Shown: positions 1 to 5,148 of the stretch, piece after piece
Layout: every line of letters begins with the position of its first letter
Position numbering within the stretch: the stretch's first letter is position 1
Assembly: GCA_903920975.1 (NCBI GenBank)
Contig: CAIXNZ010000065.1
Location: 1-5,148 of the forward strand
Length of the DNA stretch: 5,148 nt
Direction of reading: 5' to 3'
Source of the DNA: Candidatus Falkowiibacteriota bacterium
GTDB lineage: Bacteria > Patescibacteriota > Patescibacteriia > CAIXNZ01
Notes under the pieces: model-generated
The model's database searches: none
The model's input: only the letters and a program-made list of their open reading frames with translations
What the model was told of the DNA's origin: nothing
Translations under genes and position numbers: made by a program

Positions 1-455
1 AGGTTTCTGACAGCTCTTTCTGAGCCATCGGCCAGTTGATAAGATTCTGGCGTATAATCGCCACGAATAGTGCCTGCCTGAGCTGAAAGTGGCTCAGTTC
101 CCCCACAAATTTTTCGAACAAGTTGCACCGCTGAGCTCCCCTCCCAGACCGTGGCCACAACCGGACCAATAGTAATATATTTTTTCAATCGTTCCAGGAC
201 TTCCCTGCCAATAGCAATTGGATCCTCGTTGGGGGGCGTCAAGCCCTTCTTTTTGTATGATTCAATGGCTTTATTGCCGACATTGGCAAACCATTGCGGG
301 TCAATAGTATAATGCTTTTCAATAAGTTTTTCATCAGCTTGCATCATTTTCATAGCTACTAATTTTAATCCGCTTCTTTCCAGGCGACTAATAATTTCGC
401 CAATTAGATTTCTTTGGACGCCATCTGGCTTAATAACAACTAGGGTTTTTTCCAT
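1..455 (-). CDS. ndk: Nucleoside diphosphate kinase, long form, partial (C-terminus beyond the window)
   Basis: Nucleoside diphosphate kinase transfers the gamma phosphate of ATP to other NDPs through a phospho-histidine and balances cytoplasmic (d)NTP pools. The frame opens with MEKTLVVIKPDGVQRNLIGE, which contains the family hallmark around Lys9, and continues through KHY (47-49), GPVVATVWEG (97-106), a Thr at 120 and GTIRGDY (128-134), all matching nucleotide-binding positions of the family. The frame reaches Arg150-Asn151 at the left edge, so by family pattern the catalytic histidine should be about residue 154, just outside. That histidine lies near residue 118 in typical enzymes. The excess comes from an insertion after KHY (about residues 50-90) and a second one after GDY (about 135-149), a long form I recall from archaea and CPR bacteria. 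The ATG at 455-453 has no Shine-Dalgarno sequence upstream and no upstream in-frame alternative nearby. The identity is secure; only the C-terminus is unseen. Confidence 0.96.
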   Translation of the reverse strand, partial: MEKTLVVIKPDGVQRNLIGEIISRLERSGLKLVAMKMMQADEKLIEKHYTIDPQWFANVGNKAIESYKKKGLTPPNEDPIAIGREVLERLKKYITIGPVVATVWEGSSAVQLVRKICGGTEPLSAQAGTIRGDYTPESYQLADGSERAVRN

Positions 456-497
456 AAAATAATAATGAATAATAAGATAAAAGAATTTTAGCAAAAA

Positions 498-514
498 ATT
501 GTCTAATTGACAAT
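498..514. promoter_or_regulatory. Perfect 6-bp inverted repeat, candidate operator
   Basis: ATTGTC and GACAAT are separated by the 5-base spacer TAATT. The repeat sits in the gap between two divergent genes, and its right arm contains most of the -35 hexamer of the rightward promoter. That position suits a repressor site. The arms are short, so chance occurrence in AT-rich DNA cannot be excluded. There is no T-tract typical of a terminator after it. Confidence 0.4.
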
Positions 515-535
515 GTTTCAAATAAAAGTTAATAT
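507..535 (+). promoter_or_regulatory. Sigma70-type promoter for the 118-residue protein gene
   Basis: A perfect TTGACA (507-512) is followed after 17 bases by TAATAT (530-535), which matches TATAAT at four of six positions. Transcription would begin near 542 and leave a leader of about 34 bases containing the ribosome binding site. The -35 box overlaps the inverted repeat at 498-514, so a protein bound there would block this promoter. On the other strand TAGACA (505-500) could be a -35 box for the kinase gene, but its -10 partner is poor. Confidence 0.55.
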
Positions 536-558
536 CTAGCCAGATTGAACCTTAAATT

Positions 559-568
559 AAGGAGGAGA
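559..568 (+). promoter_or_regulatory. Strong Shine-Dalgarno sequence
   Basis: AAGGAGGAGA is a near-complete anti-16S match. GGAGG ends ten bases before the ATG at 576, slightly longer than the most common spacing. It fixes the start of the 118-residue frame and is strong evidence that this frame is translated. It is the only clear Shine-Dalgarno sequence among the four genes here. Confidence 0.85.
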
Positions 569-575
569 ATATAAA

Positions 576-932
576 ATGGTAGAACACTTATCTGACCCGA
601 GGGCCGGTGATATTTGGTGGCAAACAGTCGTAATATTAGGAAATGATCCTGATAATTCGGAAGGTGTCTTGGTTTCTGTAAGTGACATACATGGCATGAT
701 GACAAAAAAGGAAAGCATGTTAAGACAACTTTTGCAAAATCAATTTCACCCCGATCCAAATCCGGAAAAAAAATTTAAATATTTCCGAAAAGTACGGATT
801 GAAGAGGTTAACGAGAAAATGATCTTTTTCGTTCGACTAGACAAAAATGATGAAGAAAAAGGCTCTACCCAGTGCATCAAAAGAGAAATTTTTCTGTACA
901 CCTACTTTCTGCCAAGCCATGATACTGGATAA
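576..932 (+). CDS. Small cytoplasmic protein of unknown function, 118 residues
   Basis: I do not recognise this protein and assign no function. It is translated from ATG behind a strong Shine-Dalgarno sequence and ends in TAA (930-932). There is no signal peptide or membrane segment, so it is probably cytoplasmic. It starts MVEHLSDPRAGDIWWQTVVI, with a Trp pair at 14-15 followed by alternating hydrophobic residues that look like beta strands (about 13-36). A helical stretch (about 43-56) and a Pro- and Lys-rich loop (58-68) follow. The C-terminal half again alternates strands: KVRIEEV (72-78), KMIFFVRL (81-88) and REIFLYTYFL (103-112). A small alpha+beta fold is likely. There is one cysteine (100) and no evident catalytic motif. 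It has its own promoter and a terminator 10 bases past the stop, so it appears to be monocistronic. Coding status is well supported by the ribosome binding site and flanking signals; the role is open. Confidence 0.8.
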   Translation: MVEHLSDPRAGDIWWQTVVILGNDPDNSEGVLVSVSDIHGMMTKKESMLRQLLQNQFHPDPNPEKKFKYFRKVRIEEVNEKMIFFVRLDKNDEEKGSTQCIKREIFLYTYFLPSHDTG

Positions 933-942
933 ATGAATCAAT

Positions 943-976
943 AAATCAGGACTTTTAGTCCTGATTTTTAATTTTT
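943..976 (+). terminator. Intrinsic terminator shared by two convergent genes
   Basis: AAATCAGGAC (943-952) pairs perfectly with GTCCTGATTT (958-967) around the loop TTTTA. Five T's (965-969), AA and five more T's follow on the plus strand, which makes a good terminator for the 118-residue gene. For the leftward hydrolase gene the same stem is present, but the tract after it is only ATTGATT, so termination that way should be weaker. The hydrolase stop codon (957-955) lies in the loop, and its last three codons (Asn-Gln-Asp) form one arm. Confidence 0.85.
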
Positions 977-1821
977 ACCAAATTACCATCTGAAATTAGT
1001 TTAATTGTTCCCTGTTTATCAGTGCGAAAAATTGGAATCTTGTCTGCGTTCAATAAATCTAGGGTTTGAGCGCAGGGGTGGCCGTATTTATTATCAGCGC
1101 CAACTGAAATAATCGCCATTTCGGGCCTGACCGCCTCAATAACTTTTTGATCAAGTGAAGCACAGCTGCCATGATGCGGTACCTTCAAAACATCGGCGGA
1201 CAAATCAAATTTATTATCAATTAAATTATCTTCAACTTTGGCTTCGGCATCGCCAGTCAGTAAAAAAGCCTCTTTGAAATAAATTAATTTAGTGATAACT
1301 GATTCGTCATTGGCATCCTTGGAAGTCTGCCCGCTTATATCGCTTGATGGGTATAAAATCTTGATTTCTAAATTATTCCCCAGAATAACATCCTCGGGAC
1401 CTTTAATTATCTCCGTATCAATATTTTGTTTTTTTATTTCATCTAAAAAGGCCTGATAATAAGAGGCGGAATATTTAACGCCTGTCATTATAACTTTTTT
1501 TACCTGGTAACGGCGCAAAATTTCCACCAAACCGGTAACGTGGTCCGAGTGCGGATGAGTTAAGATTATTAAATCAATATTTTTATCATAAAAAGATAAA
1601 TTTTTTCCCAATTCCGATAAAACCGAATTGTCCGGACCTCCATCTATTAAAATATTTTGATTATAGGGGGTTTTTATGAGTATTGAATCACCCTGGCCTA
1701 CATTTAAAAAATCTACTTCCAGATTCTGTCTTTCACTTTGTGAATAATAAGTAAAGCCAATTAAAAAGATGACTATTGCCAAAACCCCAAGTAATATTTT
1801 TATAAGCTGTTTTGTTTTCAT
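955..1821 (-). CDS. ComEC/Rec2-like metallo-beta-lactamase-fold hydrolase, membrane-anchored
   Basis: This 288-residue protein has a short basic N-terminus and one hydrophobic segment (about 8-25), acting as a signal anchor or signal peptide, so the catalytic domain should face outside. That domain carries the ComEC-type series in order: VDFLNVGQGDSILI (36-49), DGG (60-62), the metal-binding HPHSDH (His89, His91, Asp93, His94), LLTGDAE with Asp191, VPHHGS with His216-His217, and SVGADNKYGHP (239-249). All expected metal ligands are present, so it is likely active. Relatives form the C-terminal domain of the DNA-uptake channel ComEC, where a nuclease role on the non-transported strand has been proposed. 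Here the channel and OB domains are absent, as is common for stand-alone homologues, so a substrate of DNA or another phosphodiester is inference. The start is supported by an extended -10 box just upstream. The gene ends inside a terminator hairpin. Confidence 0.93.
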   Translation of the reverse strand: MKTKQLIKILLGVLAIVIFLIGFTYYSQSERQNLEVDFLNVGQGDSILIKTPYNQNILIDGGPDNSVLSELGKNLSFYDKNIDLIILTHPHSDHVTGLVEILRRYQVKKVIMTGVKYSASYYQAFLDEIKKQNIDTEIIKGPEDVILGNNLEIKILYPSSDISGQTSKDANDESVITKLIYFKEAFLLTGDAEAKVEDNLIDNKFDLSADVLKVPHHGSCASLDQKVIEAVRPEMAIISVGADNKYGHPCAQTLDLLNADKIPIFRTDKQGTIKLISDGNLVKIKNQD

Positions 1822-1827
1822 ATTTGA

Positions 1828-1856
1828 ATTATAACAAATTGCTAAAAATAACTAAA
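1828..1856 (-). promoter_or_regulatory. Extended -10 promoter giving a leaderless hydrolase mRNA
   Basis: Read on the minus strand, TGTTATAAT (1836-1828) is a perfect extended -10 element. A weak -35 (TTTAGT, 1856-1851, three of six matches) lies 17 bases upstream, which is tolerable with an extended -10. Counting seven bases from the -10 box places the start of transcription at 1821, the A of the hydrolase ATG. No Shine-Dalgarno sequence exists between the box and the start codon, which agrees with a leaderless transcript. Confidence 0.65.
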
Positions 1857-1894
1857 TTATTTGATTTTATTTTAAATTAGCCTTAAAATATGAG

Positions 1895-1900
1895 TATAAT
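1895..1900 (+). promoter_or_regulatory. -10 box for the giant secreted protein gene
   Basis: A perfect TATAAT sits 37 bases before the ATG at 1937. The best -35 at 17-base spacing is TTAAAT (1872-1877, three of six matches). Transcription would start near 1907 and give a leader of about 30 bases with no Shine-Dalgarno sequence. The region is so AT-rich that a -10 box alone is moderate evidence. Confidence 0.45.
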
Positions 1901-1936
1901 TAATTATCGATCTAATATTTGCTAAATAGTAATTTT

Positions 1937-4900
1937 ATGAATAGAAAACATTATCTTTCCTTAACTATTATTCTGTTTGCTGCCGTAGCAATTACTACTC
2001 TATTTATTATTCAAAGGCCAGGCAAGGCGGCATTTACTTGTGGCGACACTATCACGAGCGATTTTACTTTAACTGCTGACATAGATTGTAGTGGCGTAGC
2101 TCTTACCAGCGGCATAATAATAGGGGCAGCTAATATTACTATTGATGGCAGTGGCCATAGCATAATTGGAGATGGAACCATGGTCGGAATAAACGGAAGT
2201 GGGTTTGATAATATTACGATTAAAAATTTACATATTCATAATTATTATCGTGGTATAAACCTGGATACTTCTATCGGTAGTACCATTCAAAACAATGTTA
2301 TTACTAATGATTTTTATTATGATGTTAGCAGCGTTAGCACAATGGGCATGTGGCTCAATAATTGTACCTCTCCCAGTGTTACCGGAAATCAAATGAATGG
2401 CTTTTCAACGGGTATTAGGATCGACACAAGCACAAACGCTTCTCTGGTCAATAATACTGCAACAAAAAATTGGGGTGCTGGCATAACAGTGGTTAATTCA
2501 ACTGGCACGGTTTTGACAGGAAATACTTTAAAATTAAATCAGGGGGGTGGCATGTTTTTTGTAAGTTCGCCAAGTACGCTTAATAATAATGCAATTCTTT
2601 ATAATCAATATGATGTATGGGGGGATGCTGGCAATACTTACACCAATAATCAATTCAACCATAATTTGGGTAGTAGTATGATTAATTTTTCTGACATTAG
2701 CAGAAACAAGAATGTCGGAGATACGGTGAATTTCAATTTTGCGATGAGAGATCCTTTTGCTAACCTATGCCCCGCCTGTACATATACTCTGACTACCAGC
2801 CCTACTGAAACTGTTAATAGTGCACAACTAGGCGCAACCGTTAATGCTGACTTTGTGGTAAATAAAGTAGGTATCTATTCCCTACAAATTATTATTAATG
2901 ACGGCAGTGGTAATATAATGAAAAGAAATTTATTATTTCTTGTCGGGCCTACAGCCACAGAAATAACAAGATATTATTTTAGAAATATTGACCCCCTGCA
3001 CGGACAACCGAAGGCAAAGGATACGAGATCTGTACTTTTATCCCAGCCTACAACAACAGAAACAATAAGCTGCGATACCTGGGCACAGGTTTGGGTTGAT
3101 GATTTGCCAAACTTCCCCATTTCTTATATCACTCAGGAAAATTTAAGTACTTGGTATAAAATGCTGGCTACTGGCAGCATAGGCATACAAAGATTTGGAA
3201 CATATGATCACAACCTGTTTGATTATAGTACTCCAGTTGCCGCATCAGACCCTGATTATGTTTTTGTTAATACCAATTTTTCTGGATTTGAGTGGCCCAT
3301 GGATTATCCTTTCTCTTGGTACCAATTAACTTTTAAATTAGATGGTGATGTGCCCATGAATTCATGGCCATACTGGAGAAGCGAACCAGCGAACCTGAGC
3401 TATGTAGATATCACCCATGTTTATCCAAGTCATATTCAAGTCAAATCATTATCAAATCCAGAGATATTTTTGGTATCAGCATATAATCCAACTTCAATTG
3501 TAACCAGATTAACAGTAGAAGGAACTGGAGATACTAATGTCACGCTAGCCAATTTTAATCATCCTTTTTCCAGTTATATCACAACTATAAATTCTGACGG
3601 CACCTCAACTTTGAGAGCCACTGGTTTAGCCGGACAAATAACGGTTGACTCGGTCAAGATGGATATGACGCCAAATACGGGTTCAGTTGATGTAGCATTA
3701 ACCACCTGGAATACTGGGGGTGATTATTATAAAGAATGGACAGAAACTGGCAGTTTGGCCAATATAAATACATTGCACACTATTTCCGATTTTGCACCAA
3801 ATACCTATTACGCTGTTATTGTAGACAGCGATGTTTACAAAACGGTTCAGTCAGATGGTACGGGCATAATTAATTTTAATTACAATGGAGGCTATTCAAC
3901 CAAAACCTTTAAAGTGGCGGAAGCTAGAGCCATTTTAACTGAAACGGGCGGATCAACGATCGTTAATAAATGTGGTGGTAATGACACGTACAATATCGTT
4001 TTAACTAAATTGCCAACTAATGATGTCACGGTAAATATTAGTACTGATGGTAAAACTGCTATCAACCATCCCACTCTAACTTTTACACCCCTTAACTGGG
4101 ATACACCGCAAACCATAACCGTATCAACAACACTAAGTGGACCAGATACAAGTTTAATTACTAATATTCTCACAAGTATTGATCCATTTTATAACGCCGC
4201 AACAATTCCCAATGCTATGGCTCAAATCACGGCTTGCCCAGGCTCGGGCGGGGGTTCTATGGGCATAAGTACGATGAGCATAAATAATGGCGCTGCCACT
4301 ACTAATTCATTAAATGTCACATTGACTCTTTCTTCAAATGCTTCGGTTATGCGCTTTTCAAATAACCCAGAACTTTACGATGCTGAGTGGGAAACCTACA
4401 GCACGACAAAAGCCTGGACTCTAACATCGGGCGAAGGCGAAAAAATAGTTTATGCTCAGTTTAGAAATTCTTCTGGTGTAAATTCCAGTATTATTTCAAG
4501 TTCAATTACATATCATGCTGGTGCGATAGTCCCTTCTCCTGCACCCGAACAACCAACCACTCCCATAACTCCACCGGCAGAATTACAGGGCCTGGAAAAG
4601 GAGGCCTATATTATTTCTCAGGGCATACTAGCAGATATATTAAAACTTAATGATGCTCCGCAAAGTACGTATTTAGAAAATTTAGCATTTTACAAAACAG
4701 TTAGGGTTTTATTTAACGGCAGTACGCCCGCTGACAGAAGAATTTTGGACAAGATTAACTATTTTGTAGCTTATGGCACACCTTCAACGGCTTATTTAGG
4801 AAGTGGCGAAAGATTGGGCGTAGTTAATAGTTATAAATCAGCCTTTAACAAATTGCCTGACAATTTTGATGAATGGCTTGATGCTATTAAAATCGCCAAC

Positions 4901-5148
4901 GGACGCTGGCCAAAAGCCAGAAGTGAGGGAGCGGAAAGTTTTGCTCAAGCTACTTTTAGAAAAGTTTATGTGCGTGAACCAAGTATGTCTGACAGCTTTG
5001 ATAATGCGGCGGTGACTGTCATGGCTTATGGCTTAAGACCAAAGCCTAGAAATTTAAACAGCGAAAGAGCGGCTATTAAAAATTATCATGGTATTTTCAA
5101 ACAATTCCCGACTTCAGCCACGGATTGGGATACTGTTAGAGCCATTGC
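1937..5148 (+). CDS. Giant secreted modular surface protein: beta-helix, Ig-like domains and C-terminal repeats, partial
   Basis: The frame is open for 1070 codons and runs off the window. ATG 1937 is followed by a signal peptide or anchor (hydrophobic 7-25). Residues 35-255 look like a right-handed parallel beta-helix of the NosD/pectate-lyase type. It opens with Cys35-Gly-Asp-Thr and Cys51, a likely disulfide, then NITIDGSGHSIIG (68-80), and has many Asn-rich turns. An Ig-like domain (about 270-337) follows, then an unrecognised Trp- and Tyr-rich region (about 340-575), a fibronectin-III-like segment (about 576-660), a Calx-beta-like domain with LTFTPLNWDTPQTITV (714-729), and an Ig-like domain with MRFSNNPELY and AWTLTSGEGEKIVYAQF (about 776-860). 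A Pro-rich linker (865-882) leads to helical repeats (914-1070). A role in adhesion, surface coating or glycan binding is inferred; no complete catalytic site is visible. No Shine-Dalgarno sequence is present; an in-frame TTG at 1919 is a less likely start. Confidence 0.93.
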   Translation, partial: MNRKHYLSLTIILFAAVAITTLFIIQRPGKAAFTCGDTITSDFTLTADIDCSGVALTSGIIIGAANITIDGSGHSIIGDGTMVGINGSGFDNITIKNLHIHNYYRGINLDTSIGSTIQNNVITNDFYYDVSSVSTMGMWLNNCTSPSVTGNQMNGFSTGIRIDTSTNASLVNNTATKNWGAGITVVNSTGTVLTGNTLKLNQGGGMFFVSSPSTLNNNAILYNQYDVWGDAGNTYTNNQFNHNLGSSMINFSDISRNKNVGDTVNFNFAMRDPFANLCPACTYTLTTSPTETVNSAQLGATVNADFVVNKVGIYSLQIIINDGSGNIMKRNLLFLVGPTATEITRYYFRNIDPLHGQPKAKDTRSVLLSQPTTTETISCDTWAQVWVDDLPNFPISYITQENLSTWYKMLATGSIGIQRFGTYDHNLFDYSTPVAASDPDYVFVNTNFSGFEWPMDYPFSWYQLTFKLDGDVPMNSWPYWRSEPANLSYVDITHVYPSHIQVKSLSNPEIFLVSAYNPTSIVTRLTVEGTGDTNVTLANFNHPFSSYITTINSDGTSTLRATGLAGQITVDSVKMDMTPNTGSVDVALTTWNTGGDYYKEWTETGSLANINTLHTISDFAPNTYYAVIVDSDVYKTVQSDGTGIINFNYNGGYSTKTFKVAEARAILTETGGSTIVNKCGGNDTYNIVLTKLPTNDVTVNISTDGKTAINHPTLTFTPLNWDTPQTITVSTTLSGPDTSLITNILTSIDPFYNAATIPNAMAQITACPGSGGGSMGISTMSINNGAATTNSLNVTLTLSSNASVMRFSNNPELYDAEWETYSTTKAWTLTSGEGEKIVYAQFRNSSGVNSSIISSSITYHAGAIVPSPAPEQPTTPITPPAELQGLEKEAYIISQGILADILKLNDAPQSTYLENLAFYKTVRVLFNGSTPADRRILDKINYFVAYGTPSTAYLGSGERLGVVNSYKSAFNKLPDNFDEWLDAIKIANGRWPKARSEGAESFAQATFRKVYVREPSMSDSFDNAAVTVMAYGLRPKPRNLNSERAAIKNYHGIFKQFPTSATDWDTVRAI
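2039..2701 (+). other. Beta-helix domain of the giant protein (residues 35-255)
   Basis: Rungs of roughly 20-25 residues recur with the pattern hydrophobic-x-hydrophobic-x-Asn: NITIKNLHIHN (92-102), STIQNNVITN (115-124), PSVTGNQMNG (146-155), ASLVNNTATKN (168-178), GTVLTGNTLKLNQGGG (190-205) and STLNNNAILYNQYDV (213-227). This is the rung structure of PbH1/NosD-type beta-helices, which bind or cleave polysaccharides. The N-terminal cap carries the Cys35/Cys51 pair. No obvious lyase catalytic Asp/Arg/Lys cluster could be assigned, so binding is at least as likely as catalysis. Confidence 0.75.
3914..4240 (+). other. Calx-beta-like domain of the giant protein (residues about 660-768)
   Basis: The segment runs from an Ala/Glu-rich entry through LTETGGSTIV, DTYNIVLTKLPTNDVTVNIS (683-702), LTFTPLNWDTPQTITV (714-729) and an FYNAATIP exit. 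It resembles a widespread extracellular beta-sandwich repeat with a TV.EGG..DTYTV.L...P...VTV pattern. Calcium binding is a known property of the Calx-beta family. Here acidic residues are sparse, so binding is uncertain. Cys679 and Cys767 bracket the domain and could form a disulfide. Confidence 0.65.
4676..5148 (+). repeat. Four divergent tandem protein repeats of about 42 residues at the C-terminal end
   Basis: Four units begin at about residues 914, 958, 1000 and 1043; the last is cut by the window edge. Aligned features are an aromatic residue followed by Pro (Phe926/Pro931, Phe970/Pro974, Phe1007/Pro1015, Phe1054/Pro1058), an aromatic or Asp-rich helix start (Trp980, Phe1021, Trp1064) and a closing Ala-x-Gly...Pro: YFVAYGTP (942-949), IKIANGRWP (984-992), TVMAYGLRP (1027-1035). 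Units 2 and 4 are closest, both starting Glu-Arg. The units look helical, unlike the beta-rich remainder. I recall a similar module ending other Patescibacteria surface proteins but cannot confirm this here. Confidence 0.6.

Noticed and set aside
529..759. Minus-strand open frame of 76 codons opposite the 118-residue gene
   Set aside because: It lies mostly antisense to a gene with a strong ribosome binding site, has no initiation signals of its own, and its cysteine- and leucine-rich translation is typical of a shadow frame.
1822..1936. Possible small gene, RNA or riboswitch in the divergent gap
   Set aside because: The gap is 115 bases of very AT-rich sequence with promoter elements only. 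No stable hairpin, conserved riboswitch-like core or start codon with a ribosome binding site was found.
2033..2050. Lipoprotein signal at the FTC-Gly of the giant protein
   Set aside because: A lipobox needs a small residue such as Gly, Ala or Ser just before the cysteine. Here it is Thr, preceded by Phe, and Cys35 fits better as part of the beta-helix cap.
3892..4173. Minus-strand open frame of 93 codons inside the giant protein gene
   Set aside because: It is antisense to the Calx-beta-like region, which has a clear domain match on the plus strand; the Val/Leu-rich translation is the reverse of Thr/Asn/Asp-rich coding sequence.
1937..5148. Frameshift or broken gene in the giant frame
   Set aside because: I followed the frame line by line to the window edge and found no stop codon and no abrupt loss of domain pattern, so it is intact as far as visible.

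Overview
The window is AT-rich bacterial DNA carrying four protein genes, with no RNA genes, mobile elements or CRISPR. Several features suggest a Patescibacteria (CPR)-type genome: a long-form nucleoside diphosphate kinase, a stand-alone ComEC-type metallo-beta-lactamase protein, a very large modular secreted protein built from beta-helix and Ig-like domains with a repeated C-terminal module, and three of four genes without a Shine-Dalgarno sequence. This placement is inferred from protein style, not from a marker gene.

Layout. Positions 1-455 (minus) hold the first 151 codons of a nucleoside diphosphate kinase, cut by the window edge about three residues before its catalytic histidine. Positions 456-575 are a divergent regulatory gap with a perfect inverted repeat that overlaps a consensus -35 box. 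Positions 576-932 (plus) encode a 118-residue protein I do not recognise, with a strong ribosome binding site. It converges on the gene at 955-1821 (minus), a membrane-anchored ComEC/Rec2-like metallo-beta-lactamase hydrolase. A single hairpin at 943-967 separates them, and the hydrolase stop codon lies in its loop. Positions 1822-1936 are a second divergent gap. It has an extended -10 promoter placed so that the hydrolase transcript would begin at its ATG (leaderless), and a -10 box facing the other way. From 1937 to the right edge (plus) one uninterrupted frame of more than 1070 codons encodes a secreted or surface protein.

How the genes relate. There is no multi-gene operon here: strands alternate at each gene (minus, plus, minus, plus), so each probably forms its own transcription unit. 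The kinase is housekeeping. The hydrolase and the giant protein are both predicted to act outside the membrane and share a promoter region, so co-regulation is possible but unproven. The least explained parts are the unknown middle region of the giant protein (residues about 340-575), its four-fold C-terminal repeat, and the orphan 118-residue protein.
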